Shown: positions 19,747 through 27,635 of the stretch, one piece after another
Layout of the letters: each line of letters starts with the position of its first letter
How positions within the stretch are numbered: the stretch's first letter is position 1
Assembly: GCF_900115545.1 (NCBI RefSeq)
Contig: NZ_FOWV01000003.1
Coordinates: 434,001-498,000, forward strand
DNA from: Ralstonia sp. NFACC01
GTDB lineage: Bacteria > Pseudomonadota > Gammaproteobacteria > Burkholderiales > Burkholderiaceae
Reading direction: 5' to 3'
DNA: 64,000 nt
Translations under genes and position numbers: made by a program
Notes under the pieces: model-generated
The model's input: only the letters and a program-made list of their open reading frames with translations
Databases searched by the model: none
What the model was told of the DNA's origin: nothing

Positions 19747-20016
19747 ATCGGAATCGATTGCATCGGCGCGTCGCACTCGCGATGTTACCGATCTTGCCAA
19801 TTCAGAAGCTTAATTCAGTCCAAAGCCTGGAGCACTGGAAAGTTCAACTGCCGGGCGCGTGGACGGGCGAGTGAAAGCCTGACACGACCGTCTTCTGATG
19901 GGTGAGCGTACCGTCTTCAGGCACCCGATTTGGCGATGGGCGCGTTGCTCGTTAGGCCGGTTTGCGGATCGGCTTCTCGCTACTCGCATCCCCGGGAACG
20001 TCGACGGTCGGGGTGC

Positions 20017-20613
20017 TCAAACGGATGTCTGGCGCTCGATGCAAAGCAGTAGCGCGCCCGCCGCCAACCCGGCCAGATGCGCAGCCGCAAGCGGCGGCGC
20101 GCCCAACCATGCCATCACATCGGCGTTGCCCGTGTCCAGCCACTGCCAGAGCGCCCGTGCCACGAACGCAAGCAGTACGAGGGCTGCAATCGGCTCGCCA
20201 CGCGCACGTGGCAGCAAGGCGACCACGGCCAGACCGCATGCGATGCCCGAGAACCCGGCATAGTGCTGCAGCCCGGGCAACGCGAAAAAAAGCACGAAAC
20301 CGATCGACGCCGCAAGCCACAGGCAGCAGCGCCACACGCATAGCGACGCGGGAAGAATGACCGCCAGCACGACGAGACCACCGACATTGAGCAGGCAATG
20401 CGCCCAGGTGAAATGGACGAAGTGCCCGGAGACCAGCCGCCAGACTTCACCAGACGCGATGGAGGCGCGTTCGTAGCGCAGCGCATCCGCGACGGTGGCG
20501 CCGCCGGCCTGCAAGGCGAGCATCAGCAGCGCGACCGCAAGAAACCCAGGATGCACTCGGCCGCGCGACCACCACGCTGGATGGCGAAGAGCCGGGATGC
20601 TCAGGCGTGCCAC
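20017..20613 (-). CDS. Rhombosortase (rhomboid-family intramembrane protease)
   Basis: This 198-aa multi-pass membrane protein has rhomboid features: HFVHFTWAHCLLNVGG with the His/Asn pattern of the second helix, HYAGFSGIACG with the catalytic Ser in GFSG, and His in LAAAHLAGLAAGA as catalytic base. Small size and a partner with a C-terminal sorting tail fit rhombosortase, which cleaves GlyGly-CTERM tails. It starts with GTG at 20613, inside the last codons of the upstream nuclease gene (13-nt overlap), so the two are coupled. It may remove the tail of that nuclease and perhaps others. Confidence 0.82.
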   Translation of the reverse strand: MARLSIPALRHPAWWSRGRVHPGFLAVALLMLALQAGGATVADALRYERASIASGEVWRLVSGHFVHFTWAHCLLNVGGLVVLAVILPASLCVWRCCLWLAASIGFVLFFALPGLQHYAGFSGIACGLAVVALLPRARGEPIAALVLLAFVARALWQWLDTGNADVMAWLGAPPLAAAHLAGLAAGALLLCIERQTSV

Positions 20614-23057
20614 GCGCGACGCCGCACCAGGGCCACCACACCGACCCCTAGCACAAGCCCCACAAGGGGATCCACCGCACCCGCACCCGATGCCCCGGCA
20701 CTGCCAGCGCCGCTCCCCGTAGCAACATCGCTTTCAGGAGCCGTGCCCCCACCGGCCGCCTGCGTGTTGAGTGCGAGGTCGACGAGCACCGGATCGTGAT
20801 CCGAGGAGCGATATGCATCCGGAGCGTAGAACGTCTGTTGCTGCTCGGCGCTCTTGTAGGCGAACGAGTATTCCAGCGCAATCGGTTCGTCGGCATTGAT
20901 ATGCCACTCGTGCACGGCGCGTACACGCTCAGCCAAGCCGGAGGTGGCAAGCGCATGGTCGATGTAGCCGGATTCGCCGCCGTAGACGTAGCTGTAGGCA
21001 TCCTTGCCGACGAACTTCTCCACCATGTCGGCATATCCCTTGTCGGCAAGCAGCAAGACGGGGTCTTCCTTGGCATAGCTGTTGAGGTCACCGATGAGCA
21101 GCTTGCCTACGTCGGACACGCCGGTCGGAGCGGTTGCCAGCCAATCGGCGATCAGCGCGGCAGCGCGCACGCGCGTTGGGTTCCAGCAGCTCTGGCCGTC
21201 GCCCTGGTCGGCATCCTTGCCGGTGGCACCTGTGCAGCCCTTGGACTTGAGGTGATTCACCACCACGGTGAAGTTCTGCGCGCCACCCACGCGGCGGAAG
21301 CTGCGCGCCAGCGGCTGGCGGTTCTTGTCGTCGATAGCCAGCGTCGCCGGCACGCCGACGGGCTGCACGGTGCGGCTGTTGTAGACCATCGCCACCGTGA
21401 TCGCATCGCTGCCCAGCTTCGGTACACCGGGATCCACAAAACGCCAGTCCGGACCCAGTTGGCTTGTCAGGCGGCGGACGGCACTGAGGTCTCCGTAACC
21501 GTCGTTCTCGATTTCCATCAGGCCAACCACATCGGCATCGAGCGCGCGGATCGCCGCAACAATCTTGGCTTCCTGCCGCTCGAACTCGGCCTGCGTCTTT
21601 GCCCCTCGGTTGTTCGGATCGTCGAAGCCGGCGCCCTTTCCGTCGCCGTTGAAGTAATTCAGCACGTTGAAGGAAGCTACCCGCACGTCCGCCTGAGCGT
21701 GGCGTGCGGGCGCCCCTGCGCGTGAATTGGCGGCGGCATTGAATGCCGGCGCGGCGGCCCCCGGCACCGGCTGCAGACGCCACGCGTTGTAGCGCTTTTC
21801 CAGCACGCCCCGCACACCGCTGACCGTATAGCCGGCGCGCAGGGGGTTGGTCGCCGACAAGCCCGGCGTCGGGTACCGCACGCTGCCGGGATTCTGCTGG
21901 TTGGAACCATCGTCGAGCACGAGGCGGTTCAGCGCATTGGCCGCCGCCTGCGCCGCTGCGCCATTGGACGGCGCGACGACATTGGTCGGCAACGGCAGGC
22001 GCCCGTTGCTCAGCAGGATGCTGCCGTAGCGCCCCAACTCGTACGTTTCGCTCACCGTCAGCGTCTGCGGCAGGCGCACGAGCATCCCCTCGTACGCCGA
22101 CAGCGTGCGGGCTTCGGCCACGGGAAGCGTCACGTCGACCGGTGTCACGTTGTAGCCGCTGCCGCAACTGGCCATGCCGTTGGTAGCGAGCGTCAGTTGG
22201 GTCTGGCCGTACTTTTCCTCAACCTTGCCGACCAGGTGAACCAAGTCGCCCGCGCGTGCCATCACCCCGGGGGCGTAGATGAAGAGTCCTTCGGACACGC
22301 CGGGCAGCTTGCGGCGCTGGGTGTCCGGCTGCTGCACGAAGAAGCCGCTGAAGCCGTTGGCACCGCTGTAGTCGGCGGTCACGACCGCTTCGATCTCGAC
22401 GTTCTGCCCAGCCAGCGGCGACGTCGTCGCCCCGCCCTGAACATCTGCCAGATGCGTGGCAGGCGCGCCGCACGTCGCCATGGCAGGCGGTGATGTGACC
22501 GTGCCCTGCCCGTTGTAGAGGCCCAGGTCGGAAAAGTCGTCGACGTTGAATGCATCCCACTGCACGGACGGATCAAACGCAGCGGAGATGTCCGCGTCGC
22601 CCTGCTTTACCGTGCCCTTGCGGCGCAGGGTGTGGTCCTTGGTGCCGGCGCTGGCGGTACCCCAGAAGCCGGACGGGGGTTGATAGCCGACCTGGCCGAT
22701 GCGATCCACAACGACGCCGGAACGCGTCAGCGCCAGCGCGTCGTCGCCGTTGAAGGAGAACGCCGCAGTCTGGTTGACGCGGGTGCCGAGCACGCTGGCC
22801 AGCGTGCTGTGAGCCATCACATGCACGGAACCCGGCGCCAACCTGCCTGAGAGTGAGAACGAGGCGGTAGGCGTACTGCCGCCGTTGTTGTACTGCTCGA
22901 TCTTGTAGACCGACAGATCGGCCTCTGCGGCGTCCGGGTTGTAGATTTCAATGGCCTTGTTGTTCGAGCTGCCTTCTACGTATTCGCTGATGAGGAGCTC
23001 GGCATGAGCAGGCAGCGCCATGAACAGCACGGCGGGAAGGAGGAAATGCAGGTGCAT
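20601..23057 (-). CDS. ExeM/NucH-family extracellular nuclease with C-terminal sorting tail
   Basis: This is an 818-aa secreted protein. The signal peptide (1-19, ending HAE) leads into a lamin-tail-like domain (LLISEYVEGSSNNKAIEIYN). An OB-fold-like region follows (about 195-300), and then an endonuclease/exonuclease/phosphatase domain from about 460 (VASFNVLNYFN, VGLMEIENDGYGD, NHLKSKG, LIGDLNSYAKEDP, SDHDPVLVDL). After a Gly/Ser/Ala linker the C-terminus is a hydrophobic segment (VDPLVGLVLGVGVVALV) followed by RRRAWHA, a GlyGly-CTERM-like layout. It probably degrades extracellular DNA. The rhombosortase gene overlaps its 3' end. Confidence 0.9.
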   Translation of the reverse strand: MHLHFLLPAVLFMALPAHAELLISEYVEGSSNNKAIEIYNPDAAEADLSVYKIEQYNNGGSTPTASFSLSGRLAPGSVHVMAHSTLASVLGTRVNQTAAFSFNGDDALALTRSGVVVDRIGQVGYQPPSGFWGTASAGTKDHTLRRKGTVKQGDADISAAFDPSVQWDAFNVDDFSDLGLYNGQGTVTSPPAMATCGAPATHLADVQGGATTSPLAGQNVEIEAVVTADYSGANGFSGFFVQQPDTQRRKLPGVSEGLFIYAPGVMARAGDLVHLVGKVEEKYGQTQLTLATNGMASCGSGYNVTPVDVTLPVAEARTLSAYEGMLVRLPQTLTVSETYELGRYGSILLSNGRLPLPTNVVAPSNGAAAQAAANALNRLVLDDGSNQQNPGSVRYPTPGLSATNPLRAGYTVSGVRGVLEKRYNAWRLQPVPGAAAPAFNAAANSRAGAPARHAQADVRVASFNVLNYFNGDGKGAGFDDPNNRGAKTQAEFERQEAKIVAAIRALDADVVGLMEIENDGYGDLSAVRRLTSQLGPDWRFVDPGVPKLGSDAITVAMVYNSRTVQPVGVPATLAIDDKNRQPLARSFRRVGGAQNFTVVVNHLKSKGCTGATGKDADQGDGQSCWNPTRVRAAALIADWLATAPTGVSDVGKLLIGDLNSYAKEDPVLLLADKGYADMVEKFVGKDAYSYVYGGESGYIDHALATSGLAERVRAVHEWHINADEPIALEYSFAYKSAEQQQTFYAPDAYRSSDHDPVLVDLALNTQAAGGGTAPESDVATGSGAGSAGASGAGAVDPLVGLVLGVGVVALVRRRAWHA

Positions 23058-23196
23058 GGGGGATCAGGGGGTGGGGGATGGAATGGTTTAGGCATACCTT
23101 TAACAATGCCGATGACGTATGCATGGCGCGCGGCCGCCGATCGTTCAGCATTCTGTAAGGCACCCTCTCCCAGAAGCCCGCTCTCACCAAAAAATG

Positions 23197-23231
23197 AAAA
23201 ACCCGCGACGCTTTCGCAGTCGCGGGTTTTT
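23197..23231 (-). terminator. Terminator downstream of the RcnB-like gene
   Basis: The perfect stem AAAAACCCGCGAC/GTCGCGGGTTTTT with a short loop lies 20 bp after the stop at 23251. The A/T flanks make it potentially bidirectional. Confidence 0.85.
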
Positions 23232-23250
23232 CACGCAGCGGAGGGATGTC

Positions 23251-23586
23251 CTAACCGCCGATCGTCACATTGAAGACGAGACCATCCGGCCTCACCAGGT
23301 AGTAGCCGCCGTCCACGCCGACCCAGTGATAGCCACGCGGGGGTGGCGAAAGACGATGCTCGCGCCAGTCGTCGATGATGTATTGGCGATCGCGGTATTC
23401 AGGCGGAATGCGCTCACCCCGATTCCACCGGTGGGCCATTTCGCGATCGGCGCGGCGATCCATGTCGACACGTTCGTCGTGGCGGTCGCGGTCCCAGCGG
23501 TGATCGCGGTCTTGCGCATGGCCGGCCAGCGGAGCGAGTGCCGATACAGCCAGCATCAATGACATCAGGAACTTAGTTTTTTGCAT
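23251..23586 (-). CDS. RcnB-family periplasmic protein
   Basis: This 111-aa protein has a signal peptide of about 24 residues (ending GHA). It continues with an Asp/Arg/His-rich region (about 25-60) and the conserved C-terminal RcnB core (RDRQYIIDDWREHRL, PPPRGYHWVGVDGGYYLV). RcnB in E. coli modulates nickel/cobalt efflux. Ralstonia carries several paralogues of unknown role, so metal homeostasis is inferred only from the family. A GGGAGCA ribosome binding site precedes the ATG. Confidence 0.85.
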   Translation of the reverse strand: MQKTKFLMSLMLAVSALAPLAGHAQDRDHRWDRDRHDERVDMDRRADREMAHRWNRGERIPPEYRDRQYIIDDWREHRLSPPPRGYHWVGVDGGYYLVRPDGLVFNVTIGG

Positions 23587-23703
23587 GGAGTGCTCCCTTA
23601 AAGCGTCCGGACATGCCGAACCTTGTTTCCACTCTATGCCTCACTTGGCTGCAGGCTGTGACAATCCGCGTTAAGGATGTAACAGACAATTTTTCTGTGC
23701 GCT

Positions 23704-23716
23704 GTACGCCGCGTAC
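23704..23716. promoter_or_regulatory. Palindrome between RcnB-like and LysE genes
   Basis: GTACGC-C-GCGTAC is a perfect 13-bp inverted repeat in the 268-bp divergent region. A second looser repeat, ACAGA-N7-TCTGT, lies just before it at 23682-23698. Both could be operator sites. The regulator is unknown. Confidence 0.3.
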
Positions 23717-23854
23717 GTCATCCAGTCGTCGCGCAGTCCGTATGAGGACCAATACAGAATCGCTGAAATTTGTGATTTTCTGTACCTGTTGGGCGATTGG
23801 CGACGGGTGCTAGCCTGCAAGCTCTTCGTCCTTGCCGCTGACATCGAGCCCGCT

Positions 23855-24487
23855 ATGCCTACCCTCATCAACCTGCTCACCTTTGCCCTGGTTGCTCTCG
23901 GCATGGTGCTGACGCCCGGCCCGAACATGATCTACCTGATCTCGCGTTCGATCTGTCAGGGGCGTAACGCCGGGTTGGTGTCGCTGGCGGGCATCGCCAC
24001 GGGCTTTGTCTTCTACATGCTGTGCGCGGCATTCGGCATCACAGCCTTGCTGATGGCCGTGCCGTTTGCCTACGATGCGCTGCGCTTTGGCGGCGCGATC
24101 TACCTGCTGTATCTGGCCTGGCAAGCCGTGCGCCCGGGTGGCCGCGCGCCATTCCAGGTGCGGGAGCTGCCTGTGGACAGCCCGCGCAAGCTGTACACGA
24201 TGGGCTTGCTGACCAGCATGCTCAACCCCAAGGTGGCAGTGCTCTATCTGTCGCTGCTGCCGCAGTTCATCGAGCCGGCGCATGGCAGCGTGCTGGTGCA
24301 GTCGGTCTGCCTGGGCGTCACGCAGATCTGCGTGAGCGTGACCGTCAATTCGATGATCGCCGCGACGGCGGGCAGCATCGCCGCGTTCCTCTCGCGCAAG
24401 CCGAGCTGGCTGTCGGTTCAGCGCTACCTGATGGGCACCGTGCTGACCAGTCTGGCGCTGCGCATGGCGATGGAAGCCCGCAAGTAA
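23855..24487 (+). CDS. LysE/RhtB-family amino acid exporter
   Basis: This 210-aa inner membrane protein has about six hydrophobic segments. The signature GMVLTPGPNMIYLISRSICQG near the N-terminus is typical of LysE/RhtB transporters, and MGLLTSMLNPKVAVLYLSLL is the second conserved block. The start at 23855 gives the family's usual length; the open frame extends upstream to 23789 without support. The substrate (a basic or neutral amino acid, or homoserine lactone-like compound) cannot be told. No regulator gene is adjacent. Confidence 0.9.
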   Translation: MPTLINLLTFALVALGMVLTPGPNMIYLISRSICQGRNAGLVSLAGIATGFVFYMLCAAFGITALLMAVPFAYDALRFGGAIYLLYLAWQAVRPGGRAPFQVRELPVDSPRKLYTMGLLTSMLNPKVAVLYLSLLPQFIEPAHGSVLVQSVCLGVTQICVSVTVNSMIAATAGSIAAFLSRKPSWLSVQRYLMGTVLTSLALRMAMEARK

Positions 24488-24525
24488 GGCACAGGCATTC
24501 GCGAAACGATCCGCCGCCAAAAGAT

Positions 24526-24562
24526 AACGGGGCGATCCGGCCAAACCGGATCGCCCCGTTTT
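24526..24562 (+). terminator. Terminator between lysE-type and tusA-type genes
   Basis: A 15-bp perfect stem AACGGGGCGATCCGG/CCGGATCGCCCCGTT with loop CCAAA is followed by TT and T-rich sequence. It is likely bidirectional between the convergent genes. Confidence 0.9.
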
Positions 24563-24581
24563 CATTGAAAACGCTGCCGGA

Positions 24582-24809
24582 TCAGCGGCGACGCATGTAG
24601 AACGTGAACACCTTGTCGTGCTCGCTATGCTCCAGCAGCTCGTTGCCCGTTTGCTTGGCGAATGCCTGGAAGTCCCGCGTGGCGCCGGGGTCAGTGGCAA
24701 GAATCTTGAGCACGTCGCCGCTTTGCATGTCGGCAAGCGCCTTCTTCGTGCGCAGGATGGGCAGCGGGCAATTCAGGCCGCGCGCGTCGATTTCCTTTTG
24801 AAACTCCAT
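24582..24809 (-). CDS. TusA-family sulfurtransferase
   Basis: This is a 75-aa protein of the SirA/TusA fold. The conserved N-terminal motif is RGLNCPLPILRTKKAL with persulfide Cys14 in CPxP. The start at 24809 was chosen because GAGGAAGAC precedes it; an upstream ATG at 24860 overlaps the Nudix stop and would add 17 residues. It would carry sulfur for tRNA thiolation or related pathways. It is the last gene of a minus-strand row. Confidence 0.88.
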   Translation of the reverse strand: MEFQKEIDARGLNCPLPILRTKKALADMQSGDVLKILATDPGATRDFQAFAKQTGNELLEHSEHDKVFTFYMRRR

Positions 24810-24856
24810 GTCTTCCTCAGTGGTACGGGCAAGCGGCGCAGTGCCGCTCGCATCAG

Positions 24857-25438
24857 TCATTCCGGGATTGTAACGAGCCGCATGGGCTGCCACTGGCGCG
24901 GCGGCGGCTCGGCCGGTTCGCCGGTCCGGATGTCGATGTAGCTGACAGGCAGGCCGCGCGCGGTCAGGAAATCGGCCACGGCATAGCCAGTGCCGGCCGT
25001 CCAAGGGCGGACTTTCTCAAACGGCTTCAGACGGTACTCGACGAGTTCTTCCGACAGCGCGATTTCGCCGTCGGCCACCACGTGGTACGCAATGATCAGC
25101 TCATTCTTGCGGATGAACTCATACACACCGATCAGCGAGATCGATTGTGCGTCCAAGTTCGTCTCTTCCTTCAGTTCGCGGGCAATGCCTTCTTCAGGCG
25201 TTTCATCGCGCTCCAGAAAGCCGGTGACAAGGGCAAACATGCCTTCAGGCCATAGCGCGTTGCGCGCAAGGAACATCTGCCCGCGATACTCGACCACCGC
25301 CGCCAGGACCGGCAGCGGATTGTTCCAGTGGACAAAACCGCAGTCCGGCATCGGACATGCGATGCGCAAGCGGCCGGCGTTGTGCTGCTCGACGAGCGGC
25401 GTGGCGCATTGAGGGCAGAAGCGGTAGTCGGAGCTCAT
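24857..25438 (-). CDS. Nudix hydrolase with N-terminal zinc ribbon
   Basis: This is a 193-aa protein. Residues 8-33 form a C-x2-C ... C-x4-C zinc ribbon (CPQCATPL and CPMPDCGF). The Nudix box GFLERDETPEEGIARELKEE begins at about residue 73, giving Mg-dependent hydrolysis of a nucleoside diphosphate derivative. The zinc ribbon suggests the Nudix_N_2 subgroup, close to but shorter than NADH pyrophosphatase NudC. The substrate is not determined. It lies 14 bp downstream of the threonine aldolase gene. Confidence 0.88.
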   Translation of the reverse strand: MSSDYRFCPQCATPLVEQHNAGRLRIACPMPDCGFVHWNNPLPVLAAVVEYRGQMFLARNALWPEGMFALVTGFLERDETPEEGIARELKEETNLDAQSISLIGVYEFIRKNELIIAYHVVADGEIALSEELVEYRLKPFEKVRPWTAGTGYAVADFLTARGLPVSYIDIRTGEPAEPPPRQWQPMRLVTIPE

Positions 25439-25452
25439 GGCAGAGAGATGCG

Positions 25453-26499
25453 TTAGACAGCTTGCTCACAGGCTGCGCGGATGTCGGCGGCAAAGGCTTC
25501 CACCGTCTCGGCCTCCACGTCCCACGAACACATCAGGCGGCAGCCGCCGGAACCAATGAATGTGTAGAAACGCCAGCCGCGTGCGCGCAGCGCCTCGATG
25601 GCGGGTAGCGGCAGCTCAGCGAACACGGCGTTCGATTCGGTCGGGAACATGATGCGCACGCCCGGCACATCGGCAATGCGCGCATGCAGAAGCTGCGCCA
25701 TCGCATTGCCGTGACGCGCGTTGCGCAGCCATACGTCGTTCTCAAGCAAACCCAGCCACGGTGCCGAGATGAACCGCATCTTCGAGGCCAGTTGCCCTGC
25801 CTGCTTGACGCGATAGGCAAAGTCCTCCGCCAGGCGACGATCGAAGAAGACCACCGCCTCGCCGACCGGCAGGCCGTTCTTCGTGCCGCCAAAGCACAGC
25901 ACATCCACGCCTGCGCGCCAGGTGATCTCCGACGGATGCACGCCGAGCGACGCCACCGCATTCGCAAAACGCGCGCCGTCCATGTGCACGCGCAACTGCC
26001 GGCGCTTGGCAATCGCGGCAATGGCGCGCACCTCGTCGACGGTGTAGACGGTGCCGACTTCCGTCGACTGCGTCAGCGAAACGACCTTGGGCTTCGGGTA
26101 GTGAATATCGGAGCGCCGCGTGACCAGGGCTTCAATCGCATCCGGCGTGAGCTTGCCGTTCTCGCCCTTGGCGGTCAGCAGCTTGGAGCCGTTGGAGAAG
26201 AACTCCGGGCCGCCACATTCGTCCGTCTCGATGTGCGCCAGCTCGTGGCAAATCACGGAGTGATACGACTGGCACAGCGACGACAGCGCCAGCGAATTGG
26301 CTGCCGTGCCGTTGAAGACGAAGAAGACTTCGCAATCGGTCTCGAACAGATCACGGATGCGGTCGCATACGCGCTGCGTCCAGGAATCATCGCCATAGGC
26401 CGGCTCATGGCCGCTGCCGTTGGCCTCCAGGAAATACTTCAGCGACTCCGGGCAGAAGCCCGCGTAGTTGTCTGAGGCGAAATGCTGCATGGGCTGCAT
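25453..26499 (-). CDS. ltaE: Low-specificity L-threonine aldolase
   Basis: This is a 348-aa PLP enzyme of the beta-eliminating lyase family that cleaves L-threonine/allo-threonine to glycine and acetaldehyde. The N-terminus reads FASDNYAGFCPE. The PLP-binding Lys is in CFGGTKNGLPVGEA and the preceding block VHMDGARFANA holds the ring-contacting Asp. The start is either ATG 26499 or ATG 26490; neither has a strong ribosome binding site, and longer frames run into the upstream tautomerase. It lies 31 bp after the tautomerase gene in the same row. Confidence 0.92.
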   Translation of the reverse strand: MQPMQHFASDNYAGFCPESLKYFLEANGSGHEPAYGDDSWTQRVCDRIRDLFETDCEVFFVFNGTAANSLALSSLCQSYHSVICHELAHIETDECGGPEFFSNGSKLLTAKGENGKLTPDAIEALVTRRSDIHYPKPKVVSLTQSTEVGTVYTVDEVRAIAAIAKRRQLRVHMDGARFANAVASLGVHPSEITWRAGVDVLCFGGTKNGLPVGEAVVFFDRRLAEDFAYRVKQAGQLASKMRFISAPWLGLLENDVWLRNARHGNAMAQLLHARIADVPGVRIMFPTESNAVFAELPLPAIEALRARGWRFYTFIGSGGCRLMCSWDVEAETVEAFAADIRAACEQAV

Positions 26500-26530
26500 G
26501 GCGGGCCGGCAAATGGGAGTGGAAGACAGG

Positions 26531-26719
26531 TTACTTCTGTTCGGACCACAGCACGCCGCCGGTGGCCCAATTTTCGCGCTTGATGTCGGTGATGATGATG
26601 TCGACGGCGCCCGGCGCGCAGCCCAGCGATTCACACGTGACGCGCGTCACTTCTTCGACGAGCTTGCGCTTCTGCTCAACGCTGCGGCCCTCGAACATCT
26701 CAATATGGAAAGTCGGCAT
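26531..26719 (-). CDS. 4-oxalocrotonate tautomerase-family protein
   Basis: This is a 62-aa tautomerase. After Met removal, Pro1 (MPTFHIEMFEGRS) would be the catalytic base, as in 4-OT. Length and the pattern of the subunit (beta strand, helix KRKLVEEVTRV, strand VDIIITDI) match the family. No aromatic meta-cleavage genes are nearby, so the substrate is unknown. Confidence 0.88.
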   Translation of the reverse strand: MPTFHIEMFEGRSVEQKRKLVEEVTRVTCESLGCAPGAVDIIITDIKRENWATGGVLWSEQK

Positions 26720-26774
26720 GGTGTCCCCTATTTAGTGAATCGCTTTGACAGTCGCGGCGGATGTGTCAGTCGCC

Positions 26775-27560
26775 TCAGTCACGGTATGAAGCGTCGATTT
26801 TATCCAGTTTGCGCAAGAGCGCCGGCCACTCGATCACGCCTTCAATGGCGCCGCCATCTTCAAGCTGTTCTGCCGCGCGATCTGCCACTTGCGGCGCGGG
26901 CGAGACGACCTCGCCGCCAGCAAGCGCCTGAATCTGGATCTCGCATGCCTTGATGAGCGTGGCCATCAGCACATGCGCCTCGGCCACGGTACGGCCGATG
27001 GTGAGCGTGCCGTGATTGCGCAGCAGCATGGCGAAATAATTGCCAAGCGATGCGGTGAGACGCGCGCCCTCTTCCGGCGTAAAGGCAAGCCCTTCGTAAT
27101 CGTGATACGCAATGCGTTGGTGAAACCGCAGCGCATGCTGTGACAGCGGCAGCAGCCCGCGCTTCTGCGCCGACACGGCAATGCCCGCCGTGTTATGCAG
27201 ATGAATCACGCACTGCGCGTCAGGCCGCGCGGCATGCACGGCAGCGTGCAACGCAAAGCCCGTCACGTTGACGGACGGACGCGCAGCCGCATCGGGCCAA
27301 TCGCCGACAAGCTGGCCGCGGCCATTGATCTTGACCAGGTTGGATGCGGTGATCTCGTCGAACGCGAGGCCGAACGCGTTGATCAGGAAGTGATCGGGCT
27401 CGCCGGGCACGGTGGCCGACAGATGGGTGTAGACAAGATCGTCCCAACCGTTGAGCGCGGCCAGTCGGTACGCGGCAGCAAGGTCGACCCGCGCTGCGCG
27501 CTCGGCCTGGCTGATCTCACCGCCGGGCGCAACGGCATCGGGGCGCAAGGCAAAAGACAT
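26775..27560 (-). CDS. Class II aldolase/adducin-family protein
   Basis: This is a 261-aa class II aldolase-like protein. Metal-ligand His residues are in CVIHLHNTAGIAVS, and a third conserved His is in LLRNHGTLTIG. The N-terminal part has DLVYTHLSATVPGEPDHFLI, typical of the family. Members act as aldolases, epimerases or decarboxylase-like enzymes; this subgroup, common in Burkholderiales, is uncharacterised. It is the first gene of the row running to tusA. Confidence 0.88.
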   Translation of the reverse strand: MSFALRPDAVAPGGEISQAERAARVDLAAAYRLAALNGWDDLVYTHLSATVPGEPDHFLINAFGLAFDEITASNLVKINGRGQLVGDWPDAAARPSVNVTGFALHAAVHAARPDAQCVIHLHNTAGIAVSAQKRGLLPLSQHALRFHQRIAYHDYEGLAFTPEEGARLTASLGNYFAMLLRNHGTLTIGRTVAEAHVLMATLIKACEIQIQALAGGEVVSPAPQVADRAAEQLEDGGAIEGVIEWPALLRKLDKIDASYRD

Positions 27561-27635
27561 GAGGCTCCTCGAATGGAGGAGGCATTCTAGAACGGGTGCG
27601 CTGACCGCGTTGTACGCGCCTTCACATGCCGCGCA

